Of a stretch of DNA of 7,956 nucleotides, positions 1 to 6,379 are shown piece by piece. The stretch comes from an uncultured Lachnospiraceae bacterium. GTDB lineage: Bacteria > Bacillota > Clostridia > Lachnospirales > Lachnospiraceae. The translations under genes and the position numbers were made by a program. The DNA lies in the NCBI GenBank assembly GCA_902783765.1, contig CACZSB010000132.1, positions 1 to 7,956 of the forward strand, written 5' to 3'. A model generated the notes under the pieces. It made no database searches. It saw only the letters and a program-made list of their open reading frames with translations, and had not been told where the DNA came from. Each line of letters opens with the position of its first letter. The stretch's first letter is position 1.

Positions 1-690
1 AATGTGGCCAATCTCCATGCGGGCTGCGTGGAGCTGTATGTGGGCAAAAATGCCCGGCTCCGCTACTCCACCATCGAAAACTGGTCCAAAAACATGTACA
101 ATTTAAACACCAAGCGGGCCCGGGTGGCGGAGGGCGGCCGCATCGAGTGGGTCTCCGGCTCCTTCGGCTCCCATGTTTCCTATTTATATCCCATGAGCAT
201 TTTGGCAGGCCGGGGCGCCAGCTCCGACTTCAGCGGGGTCACCTTTGCCGGGGCGGGACAGGACCTGGACACAGGCTGCAAGGTGGTGCACAGTGCACCG
301 GAAACCACCTCCTTTGTGAATACCCGCTCCATTTCCAAAAGCGGCGGGGTCAACACCTTCCGCAGTACGGTGGTCATCGATAAAAAGGCGGAGAACAGCA
401 AGTCCTCCGTATCTTGCCAGTCCCTGATGATCGATTCCCTCTCCCGCTCCGACACCATTCCCGCCATGGATGTGATGACGGACAAGGCGGATGTGGGCCA
501 CGAGGCCAAAATCGGCCGCATCAGCGACGATGCCGTGTTTTACCTGATGAGCCGGGGCTTATCTGAAGAGGAGGCCAAGGCCCTGATTGTCAGCGGCTTT
601 GCGGAGAATGTGTCCAAGGAGCTGCCCCTGGAATATGCCATTGAAATGAATAACCTGATCCGCCTGGAAATGAAGGGCGCCATCGGATAA
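1..690 (+). CDS. sufB: SufB, Fe-S cluster assembly scaffold protein (C-terminal 229 residues, 5' truncated)
   Basis: SufB is the cytoplasmic scaffold subunit of the SufBCD complex, on which Fe-S clusters are built before transfer to apoproteins. The frame is open from base 1, so the gene begins left of the window; SufB proteins are usually about 465-480 residues, so roughly half is visible. Family signatures seen are RYSTIENW and YNLNTKRA near the start of the visible part (a beta-helix core), the CQSLMID and SRSDTIP segment, GHEAKIGRIS, FYLMSRGLSEEEA, and the C-terminal block ELPLEYAIEMNN ending in GAIG. The last block is close to what I remember of Bacillus and clostridial SufB. The position matching the cluster-assembly cysteine of E. 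coli SufB (Cys405 by memory) is valine here (472-474), while an upstream cysteine in SVSCQSL is kept. It is followed after 12 bases by sufD. A GTG at 4-6 is internal, not the start. Identification is very secure. Confidence 0.96.
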   Translation, partial: NVANLHAGCVELYVGKNARLRYSTIENWSKNMYNLNTKRARVAEGGRIEWVSGSFGSHVSYLYPMSILAGRGASSDFSGVTFAGAGQDLDTGCKVVHSAPETTSFVNTRSISKSGGVNTFRSTVVIDKKAENSKSSVSCQSLMIDSLSRSDTIPAMDVMTDKADVGHEAKIGRISDDAVFYLMSRGLSEEEAKALIVSGFAENVSKELPLEYAIEMNNLIRLEMKGAIG

Positions 691-702
691 GGGGAGGATC
701 GT

Positions 703-1758
703 ATGCAAGCAAACCATGAAATGATAATCAATACCCCTCCCGCCCTTACCATGAGCTGGCTGAAGGCCGGCGGGGTCAGTGTGAAGGATTTCCGGATAGC
801 GGCAGGAGCCGCCTGCCGGGAAGAACGGCCTCAGGAGGTTATGACCCTGGCGGCTTCGCCTTTTTCCGCAGACTTTTTCGGAGGAGCGGGAGAAGACCTG
901 GCCCGGGCGCTGCTCACCGCAGAGACCGGAGTCCGGGCATACCGTCTCCCTGCAGGCAGCAGGGCAGGGGAGGCCCATCGCCTGTTTATAGAATTAAAGG
1001 ACAAGGCCGTCGGCCGCTGGGATTATGTGTTAGAGAAGGACAGCGAACTGGTTTTAGTCATGGATATCTGCTCCGAAGAGGCCGGGCTGGCGGCTCTTCT
1101 CACCCGCATCCGTCTGGAGGCGGGAGCCCGGCTGACTTTGGTGCAGCTTCATCGTCACGGGGCGGGCTTTCGGCTGATAAACGATCTGGCCCTGAGCCTG
1201 GAAGAAGGGGCCCTTTGCCGACTGATCCGTCTGGATTTAAATGCCGGGCCCCTTTACGAGGGCTGCAAGGCACAGCTGGAAGGGGCGACCAGCGCCTTTG
1301 AATCCCAGCTGGCTTATCGGCTGGAGAAGGGGCAAAAGCTGGATATGAATTACGAAATCATCCACCAGGGGCCCCGTTCCCGTTCTGATATCAAAGCCGC
1401 CGGGGTGCTGGCCCGGGGTGCGGAAAAGATTTTCCGGGGCACCATCGATCTGCGGCGGGGCTGTACCGGCGCAGAGGGCACGGAAATGGAGGATGTGCTT
1501 CTCATGGACGATACGGTGCGAAACCGTACCCTGCCGGTGATTCTCTGTACCGAAGAGGATGTGAGCGGCAATCACGGGGCCACCATCGGCCGGCTGGATG
1601 AATCCCTGCTCTTCTATCTGGAATCCCGGGGCATGGAGCGGGAAGCCATTTATGATATGATGGCCCGAGCCCGGATGGAGCATGTGATCCGCATGATTCC
1701 CGATGAAAAGACGCTGCAGCGGCTTTTCCCCGAACTACAGGAGGAACAACATGATTGA
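703..1758 (+). CDS. sufD: SufD, Fe-S cluster assembly protein
   Basis: SufD is the paralogue of SufB; together with SufC ATPase they form the SufBC2D scaffold. The 351-residue product is short compared with about 420-440 in E. coli and Bacillus, as is common in clostridia. The C-terminal third carries the family core: RGTIDLRRG (residues 245-253), the TEMEDVLLMDD block, and SGNHGATIGRLDESLLFYLESRG (about 288-310). His291 in that block is the likely equivalent of the functional SufD histidine known from E. coli (His360 by memory). The cysteine usually two residues before it in proteobacterial SufD is Gly289. The N-terminal half is weakly conserved, as expected. ATG 703 is preceded by GGGGAGGA (691-698), and the gene lies 12 bases after sufB. 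Its last 8 bases overlap the start of sufS. Confidence 0.93.
   Translation: MQANHEMIINTPPALTMSWLKAGGVSVKDFRIAAGAACREERPQEVMTLAASPFSADFFGGAGEDLARALLTAETGVRAYRLPAGSRAGEAHRLFIELKDKAVGRWDYVLEKDSELVLVMDICSEEAGLAALLTRIRLEAGARLTLVQLHRHGAGFRLINDLALSLEEGALCRLIRLDLNAGPLYEGCKAQLEGATSAFESQLAYRLEKGQKLDMNYEIIHQGPRSRSDIKAAGVLARGAEKIFRGTIDLRRGCTGAEGTEMEDVLLMDDTVRNRTLPVILCTEEDVSGNHGATIGRLDESLLFYLESRGMEREAIYDMMARARMEHVIRMIPDEKTLQRLFPELQEEQHD
1739..1745 (+). promoter_or_regulatory. Ribosome binding site that fixes the sufS start
   Basis: AGGAGGA lies inside the end of sufD, 5 bases before ATG 1751. The open frame extends upstream to an ATG at 1703, but that codon lacks such a site, and the extra 16 residues do not resemble a SufS N-terminus. 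The 1751 start gives MIDPSIRRDFPLL, typical of the family. Confidence 0.85.
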
Positions 1759-2968
1759 CCCTTCCATCCGCCGGGATTTTCCCCTGCTTCAGCATTACCC
1801 GGAGCTGGCTTATTTAGACAGCGCCGCCACCGCCCAGAAGCCCGCCTGTGTCATAGAGGCGGAAAAACGTTTTTATGAAGAATCCAACGCCAATCCCCTG
1901 CGGGGCTTATATCCTTTAAGTCAGCGGGCCACGGAGGCCTGTGAGGGGGCCCGGGAGGCTGTGGCCCGTTTTATCGGCGCTGCCAAGCCGGAGGAAATCA
2001 TTTTTACCCGCAATGCCACGGAGGCCCTGAATCTGGCGGCCTCCTGCCTGGGCTCTTCCCTCCAGCCCGGAGATGAGATCGCCCTTTCCATTCTGGAGCA
2101 TCATTCCAATTTCCTGCCCTGGCTAAGGGCGGCGGAAAAGGCAGGGACCCGGGTCCGTTTTATAGAATGCGATGATAGGGGCCATATTAGCCGGGAGGCC
2201 TTTTTAGAGGCCCTGAGTGAGCGCACCAAACTGGTGGCCATGACCCAGATTTCCAATGTGCTGGGGGTGGAAAACCCCATCCGGGAATTTGCAGCCCTGG
2301 CCCATGAGCGGGGCGCCCTCTTTATTTGCGACGGGGCCCAGAGCGTCCCCCATATGCCTGTGGATGTTCAGGCGCTGGATGTGGATTTTCTGGCTTTTTC
2401 CGCCCATAAAATGGGAGGCCCCATGGGTATGGGGGTGCTCTATGGCAAAAAGAAGCTGCTGGCGAAAATGCCTCCCTTCCTGCTGGGGGGAGAAATGATC
2501 GAATATGTGAGCCGGGATGGCGCCAGCTGGGCGGAGCTGCCCCATAAATTCGAGGCAGGCACCCCCAACGCCGCCGGTGCCGCCGGGCTCCAGGCTGCCA
2601 TTGAGTATTATGAAGCCCTGGGCTGGGAGGCCATTGTAGCCCGGGAAGAGGCCCTGTCCCGCACCGCTTTTCAGGTCCTTTCCGCCCTGCCCCATCTGCA
2701 TTTACTGGGGGGGGACAGCCCGGAGGCCCATCACGGTATCTTTACCTTTACCCTGGAGGGGGTCCATCCCCATGATATCGCCGCCATATTAAGCGAAGAA
2801 AACCTCTGCGTCCGGGCCGGCCATCACTGCGCCCAGCCCCTGATGCAGCATCTGGGGGTAAATTCCACCATCCGGGCCAGTCTGATGTTCTACAATACGG
2901 AGGAGGAAATCCGGCGGCTGGGGGCGGCCCTTAGCGGTGTACGGAGGAAAATGGGATATGCTGACTGA
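1751..2968 (+). CDS. sufS: SufS, class II cysteine desulfurase
   Basis: This PLP-dependent enzyme removes sulfur from L-cysteine to give alanine and an enzyme persulfide, which in SufU-containing bacteria is passed to SufU. The 405-residue length (from ATG 1751) matches the family at about 405-410. Visible landmarks are YLDSAATAQKP near the N-terminus (21-31), FTRNATEALN (85-94), ILEHHSNFLPW with the PLP-stacking histidine (about His117), CDGAQSVPH (193-201), the Schiff-base lysine Lys220 in SAHKMGGP, the FEAGTPNAAG segment, and the catalytic Cys360 in RAGHHCAQP followed by a conserved Arg-containing NSTIRASL block. The RAGHHCAQP context is diagnostic of the SufS (group II) type rather than IscS/NifS. 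The start overlaps sufD by 8 bases and the end overlaps sufU by 11, implying coupled translation. No key residue is missing. Confidence 0.97.
   Translation: MIDPSIRRDFPLLQHYPELAYLDSAATAQKPACVIEAEKRFYEESNANPLRGLYPLSQRATEACEGAREAVARFIGAAKPEEIIFTRNATEALNLAASCLGSSLQPGDEIALSILEHHSNFLPWLRAAEKAGTRVRFIECDDRGHISREAFLEALSERTKLVAMTQISNVLGVENPIREFAALAHERGALFICDGAQSVPHMPVDVQALDVDFLAFSAHKMGGPMGMGVLYGKKKLLAKMPPFLLGGEMIEYVSRDGASWAELPHKFEAGTPNAAGAAGLQAAIEYYEALGWEAIVAREEALSRTAFQVLSALPHLHLLGGDSPEAHHGIFTFTLEGVHPHDIAAILSEENLCVRAGHHCAQPLMQHLGVNSTIRASLMFYNTEEEIRRLGAALSGVRRKMGYAD
2943..2949 (+). promoter_or_regulatory. Ribosome binding site that fixes the sufU start
   Basis: GGAGGAA lies within the 3' end of sufS, 8 bases before ATG 2958. 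An in-frame GTG at 2937 would add seven residues (reading VYGGKWD), but it lies upstream of this site and would encode the site itself. ATG 2958, giving MLTDNRSFYNEIL, is therefore the start chosen. Confidence 0.82.
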
Positions 2969-3398
2969 TAATCGAAGCTTTTATAATGAGATCCTGACGG
3001 AGCACAATCTTCGGCCCCTGCATAAGCACCCCCTGCCTGAAGCGGATTACGAGCTGAGGGGAGTGAATCCCAGCTGCGGGGATGATATTATATTGCGCCT
3101 TAAGGTAGCAGACGGCATTATCACAGAAGGGGCCTTTACCGGGGACGGCTGCGCCATTTCCCAGGCCTCGGCGGACATTATGCTGGAGCTGGTGCTGGGA
3201 AAAAGTATTCCCCAGGCGGAGCATTTGGCGAATCTGTTCATGCGGATGATCAAGGACTCCATAAGTCCTGAGGAAATGGAGGAATTGGAGGAGGCCGGAG
3301 CCCTGGAGGATATTGCCCATATGCCTGCCCGGGTAAAATGCGCCGTGCTGGGCTGGCGGACCCTGAGCAGCCTGCTTTTTGAAAAGGAGGAGGCCTGA
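2958..3398 (+). CDS. sufU: SufU, zinc-dependent sulfur transfer protein
   Basis: SufU is an IscU-fold protein. In Bacillota it acts mainly as a zinc-bound sulfurtransferase that accepts the SufS persulfide and delivers it to the SufBCD scaffold. The 146-residue product matches the family. The four zinc ligands known from Bacillus SufU are all present: Cys40 and Asp42 in NPSCGDD, Cys65 in GDGCAISQAS, and Cys128 in RVKCAVLGW. The insert between about residues 80 and 120, rich in Glu and Met (SPEEMEELEEAGALEDI), is typical of SufU and absent from IscU. The N-terminal FYNEILTEHNLRPLH segment is also family-like. It overlaps sufS by 11 bases and its stop shares one base (TGATG) with the following regulator. 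Nothing suggests loss of function. Confidence 0.95.
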   Translation: MLTDNRSFYNEILTEHNLRPLHKHPLPEADYELRGVNPSCGDDIILRLKVADGIITEGAFTGDGCAISQASADIMLELVLGKSIPQAEHLANLFMRMIKDSISPEEMEELEEAGALEDIAHMPARVKCAVLGWRTLSSLLFEKEEA

Positions 3399-3811
3399 TG
3401 CTGATTTCCACCAAGGGACGATACGCCCTGCGGGTGCTGGCGGATATGGCCGCCCAGCCCGGCGATGAATTCGTAAAGCTGAAGGAAGTGGCGGCCCGGC
3501 AGGGGATTTCCGAAAAATATTTGGAAGCCATCGTACAAACCCTGGTGAAGGGGGGCATTTTATCCGGAGCCCGGGGCAGCCGGGGGGGCTATCGTCTGGT
3601 CCGGGAAGCCAGTCAAATCAGCGCCTGGGATGTGCTTTCCCTAACGGAAGGCTCCCTGGCCTCGGTGGGCTGCCAAAAAGAAGGCAGCCAGCCCTGCGAA
3701 CGCATGGCCGACTGCCCTTCCACCCCTCTCTGGCTGGGGCTGGATCAATTGATTTTTACCTACCTGTCCGGTTTTTCTCTGGCGGATCTGGCCCAGCGGA
3801 TTAACACTTAA
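3398..3811 (+). CDS. Rrf2/IscR-family transcriptional regulator with three conserved cysteines
   Basis: This is a 137-residue winged-helix regulator, probably sensing Fe-S cluster status and controlling the suf operon. The N-terminus STKGRYALRVLADMA and the DNA-binding part (about 25-66), with ISEKYLEAIVQTL and the wing GSRGGYRL, are classic Rrf2 features. Glu43 matches the residue of E. coli IscR that affects DNA-site selectivity. Cys92, Cys100 and Cys106 occupy the places of the three cluster-binding cysteines of IscR (92, 98, 104), with the first gap two residues longer. The fourth IscR ligand, His107, is replaced by Thr109, so the fourth ligand is unclear. An AAGGAGG site (3384-3390) precedes ATG 3398, which overlaps the sufU stop by one base. 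Many clostridial suf operons begin with such a gene; here it is last. Its stop overlaps the convergent PepSY gene by four bases. Whether to call it iscR or sufR cannot be decided from the sequence. Confidence 0.9.
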   Translation: MLISTKGRYALRVLADMAAQPGDEFVKLKEVAARQGISEKYLEAIVQTLVKGGILSGARGSRGGYRLVREASQISAWDVLSLTEGSLASVGCQKEGSQPCERMADCPSTPLWLGLDQLIFTYLSGFSLADLAQRINT

Positions 3812-4896
3812 TCATCCCAGGGTTCGATATCCTCTTCCAGAACGGCGCCGGTATAGGCGTCAATTTCATATTCGTATTCCATTTTGCCCGGGATATAGAA
3901 TTCGATATCATATATCCAACGGCCATCGTCAAACTCCCGCTTGGCCTTTTCAAACACCACCTGGGAGGCGGATAGGCCGGCCCGGCTTAAAGCAATCTGC
4001 TTGGCCCGTTCCACACCGATATCTTCTTTTCCCGTGGCCGTGGGCTTCGGGGCAGCGGTGGTGGGGGGCACCGGCGCAGGCGTGGTGGCCGGCACCGTCT
4101 CTTTGGGCTGCTGCGCCGGGGTGGTCTCGGTGGGCTGCTGCGCCGGCAGAGTCTCCGTGGGAGAAATCACCTCTATACTGGAAGCCTCCGGCGGCATCTC
4201 AGCCGAGGCGCGGGAAGCCGCCCTCCAGGCCTCCTCCGAAGCCTTCATGGAGGCTCGAATCATGTCTTCCCAATCCGGCCGTTCGCTTTCCATCTTGATC
4301 ACCTGGCCCGAATAGGCATCGATCTCATATTCATATTTCATATTCCCGTCCACCAGGAATTCCACATCATAAACCAGAAAGCCGTCTTCCCGGTCCAGGT
4401 TTGTCTTGATAAATACCACTTCCTGATTCTTCAGACCCGCATGCTGCAGCGCCGCAGCCCGGGCTTCTTCCAGGCTGATCAGGTTCTGAGGGCTTTGGGG
4501 CTCCGTTTCATTGGCCACGGGCAGGGTTTCCGTGGGGGCCGTTTCTCCGGGGGTGGTGGCCGCCGGTTTCGTTTCATCCCGCCGATCCACCTGATAGATC
4601 TGCTCGGCTTCCTTGTCGATAATTCGGCCGTTGGTGGAATCTACCACATATTCATATTCCATGCCCCGGGCAATAAACTTCACCTCGTAAACAAAGCGGC
4701 CCTTTTCAAAACCGAAATGGGTTTTGACCTGCTCCGCCTCTTCCGGGGCGATCCCCGCATCCACATAGGCAAAATTCCGAGCGCTCTCCTCGCTGATGGC
4801 GCTGCTCCTTGCGATCTGACCTGCGGCAAAAACGCCGCCGCCGCCTAAGAGCAGGGCTCCGGTGATGAGTAAAGCGATCATTGTATTCTTTTTCAT
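3808..4896 (-). CDS. Secreted or membrane-anchored protein with three PepSY domains
   Basis: PepSY domains are small extracytoplasmic modules found in peptidase propeptides and in many envelope proteins next to two-component systems; the role of this protein is unknown. The 362-residue product starts with a signal sequence or anchor (MKKNTMIALLITGALLLGGG, with possible cleavage near FAAG at 23-26) and has no lipobox cysteine. PepSY-like units lie at about 35-95, 139-202 and 292-355. Each has an S/G-x-E-x-A-x-x-x-A helix, a W/F/L-x-Y-D/E-V/I-E/K-F strand and a terminal YEY-x-x-D-x-x-(S/T/N)G turn. Linkers rich in Pro, Thr and Glu join them (about 108-136 and 242-290). The second is preceded by an Ala/Arg/Glu-rich helical stretch (210-233). 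ATG 4896 has AAGGAGG (4911-4905) 8 bases upstream. It lies 76 bases after the histidine kinase on the same strand and is probably in its operon. The gap shows no strong promoter or terminator. Confidence 0.85.
   Translation of the reverse strand: MKKNTMIALLITGALLLGGGGVFAAGQIARSSAISEESARNFAYVDAGIAPEEAEQVKTHFGFEKGRFVYEVKFIARGMEYEYVVDSTNGRIIDKEAEQIYQVDRRDETKPAATTPGETAPTETLPVANETEPQSPQNLISLEEARAAALQHAGLKNQEVVFIKTNLDREDGFLVYDVEFLVDGNMKYEYEIDAYSGQVIKMESERPDWEDMIRASMKASEEAWRAASRASAEMPPEASSIEVISPTETLPAQQPTETTPAQQPKETVPATTPAPVPPTTAAPKPTATGKEDIGVERAKQIALSRAGLSASQVVFEKAKREFDDGRWIYDIEFYIPGKMEYEYEIDAYTGAVLEEDIEPWDD
4097..4161 (-). repeat. 27-bp tandem repeat encoding the second Pro/Thr linker of the PepSY protein
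   Basis: Two adjacent 27-base units (4097-4123 and 4124-4150) match at 21 of 27 positions, with an identical 16-base core that includes GGGCTGCTGCGCCGG on the + strand. A third, partial unit follows (4151-4161). In the protein they encode the nine-residue motif PTET-x-PAQQ around residues 246-269. The period is a multiple of three, so changes in copy number would keep the frame. Confidence 0.85.
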
Positions 4897-4972
4897 CTTC
4901 TTTTCCTCCTTGTTTTCAGTAAGGATTTGTCCTTTTATGCCCCCATCCTACCCGCCGTATATTAAGGCATTA

Positions 4973-6379
4973 TTAGACGGAAGAATTTTTTTGAGGAAAA
5001 ATAACCCTAAAGCAGCTTCCGGCTCCCACTTCACTTTCCAATTCAATGACCGCCCCATGGATCTGGGCGATTTTCTTTACCAGGGCCAGGCCCAGCCCCG
5101 TCCCCTTGCTGCTGCGGGCGCTGTCGGAGCGGTAAAAACGTTCAAAGATTTTTTCCTGCTCCTCCGGGGGAATGCCGGGCCCATCGTCCTTAACCGATAA
5201 AATGATGCCTCGGCTTTCCCTTTTCAAAACCACCCGGACCCAGCCCTCCGGATCACCGTAGCGCAGGGCATTGCTAATCAGGTTTTGCAGCAGCCGCAGC
5301 AAAAGCCCCTCGTGACCCATGATGATCATGCCCTCTTCCACCCGGATCTCATAACGCCAGGCCCCCTCTCCCTGGGGCGCCATGACGCCGGCGCATTCCC
5401 GGGTCAGGGCGGAAAAATCCAGCTCGGAAAGGGGATAACGCTCCGCCGCCATATCCATGCGGGTATAGTCCAGCATGTCGTCTATGAGCTGCTTCATCCG
5501 GCGGCCCTGCTTATCCACCACCTCCAGAGCTTCCCGGTATTCCTCCGCACTCCTGGGCCGTTCCAGAATATATTCTGTCTGAGCCAGCACCACCGATGTG
5601 GGGGTCCGCAGTTCATGGGAAGCATCGGAGGTAAAGCGCCGTTCCGCCTCAAAGGCGTTATCCAAGCGGTCCAGCATGCGATTGAAACTCTCTGTTAAAG
5701 AGGCGATTTCCTCCGCATCGCCGGCCAGGGGCACCCGTTCCTTTAAATCCTCTCCCCGGGAAATGTGCCGGGCGGTGGCCTCCATCTGCTGCAGAGACTT
5801 CAGTTCCTTTTCCAGCAAATACTGCTGCAACAGCGCCGCCAAAAGGATTAAAATGGGAAAGAGGATCAGGGAAAGACGGGTGATGGTCCGCAGGGGCGCC
5901 ATAACTTCGCCCTCGGAAATCACCCCCCGCAGCCACAGCCCTTCAATGCCGCATTCGCTTAAGGCCCTGTCATAGAACAGATACTCCGCGCCCTCATGGG
6001 AAAAACGCCAGATTTTAGTTTCTTTAAAGGCGGTTGTTCCCGTCTGCTTGGCCAAAGGATTTTCCCCATATAGAAGAGTTCCGTCAGCCCCATACAGACC
6101 CGCCTGCACATCACCCATTTCCCTTAAGAAATGGGTGTCGATGGCCAAATATCCTTCCCCATAGGGAATATAAAGAAAAGCCGTGCTGTCCTCCGCTTCC
6201 GGAAGGAAACGGACCATACCGGCATTTTCTTCAACGGCATCCAGGAGATAATCCCGGTTTACCGCACTTAATATCAGGTTGCTGGTCCAGCGAATTGCCA
6301 GAAAGGAAAGACCCACCACCAAGGTCATGAGGAGGGTCATCCACAGGGAAAGCCGAGTGCGCAGACTGCGCCGCTTCAT
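4973..6379 (-). CDS. Sensor histidine kinase (two-component system)
   Basis: This membrane sensor kinase would autophosphorylate on histidine and pass phosphate to the adjacent response regulator. The 468 residues divide into TM1 (about 10-31), an extracytoplasmic sensor region (about 32-165) with no motif I recognise, TM2 (about 166-188), HAMP (about 188-240), a dimerization/phosphoacceptor domain with SDASHELRTP (His255), and a HATPase_c domain. The latter shows the N box (NLISNALRYG, 366-375), G1 (DDGPGIP, 398-404), F box (IFERFYR, 411-417) and G2 (GTGLGLALVKK, 426-436). All catalytic motifs look intact. ATG 6379 overlaps the response regulator stop by four bases (ATGA), so the pair is translationally coupled. 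It belongs to the OmpR-partnered HisKA class. The PepSY protein encoded just downstream is a possible ligand, modulator or target. The stimulus cannot be read from the sequence. Confidence 0.95.
   Translation of the reverse strand: MKRRSLRTRLSLWMTLLMTLVVGLSFLAIRWTSNLILSAVNRDYLLDAVEENAGMVRFLPEAEDSTAFLYIPYGEGYLAIDTHFLREMGDVQAGLYGADGTLLYGENPLAKQTGTTAFKETKIWRFSHEGAEYLFYDRALSECGIEGLWLRGVISEGEVMAPLRTITRLSLILFPILILLAALLQQYLLEKELKSLQQMEATARHISRGEDLKERVPLAGDAEEIASLTESFNRMLDRLDNAFEAERRFTSDASHELRTPTSVVLAQTEYILERPRSAEEYREALEVVDKQGRRMKQLIDDMLDYTRMDMAAERYPLSELDFSALTRECAGVMAPQGEGAWRYEIRVEEGMIIMGHEGLLLRLLQNLISNALRYGDPEGWVRVVLKRESRGIILSVKDDGPGIPPEEQEKIFERFYRSDSARSSKGTGLGLALVKKIAQIHGAVIELESEVGAGSCFRVIFPQKNSSV

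Noticed and set aside
184..501. Open frames antisense to sufB (also 180-521 and 559-978 on the - strand)
   Set aside because: They lie wholly opposite well-conserved SufB/SufD coding sequence, have no recognisable family features and reflect high GC content.
1237..1683. 148-codon open frame antisense to sufD
   Set aside because: Shadow of the sufD frame; composition is rich in His, Pro and Gly with no family motif.
1703..1750. Upstream ATG that would extend SufS by 16 residues
   Set aside because: No ribosome binding site, it lies deep within sufD, and the added residues do not fit SufS; ATG 1751 has AGGAGGA in place.
2204..2701. 165-codon open frame antisense to sufS
   Set aside because: The sense frame carries all SufS catalytic motifs; the antisense product resembles nothing.
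3047..3538. 163-codon open frame antisense to the sufU/regulator junction
   Set aside because: It spans two genes with conserved sense frames and has no plausible ribosome binding site or motif.
4441..4848. + strand open frames opposite the PepSY gene (also 3941-4315)
   Set aside because: The - strand frame has three PepSY units, a signal sequence and a strong ribosome binding site; the + frames are low-complexity shadows.
4921..4934. Short inverted repeat AAGGA-TTTG-TCCTT between the kinase and PepSY genes, considered as a terminator
   Set aside because: Only five pairs, A/T-rich, and no T-tract follows it on the - strand where both neighbouring genes lie.
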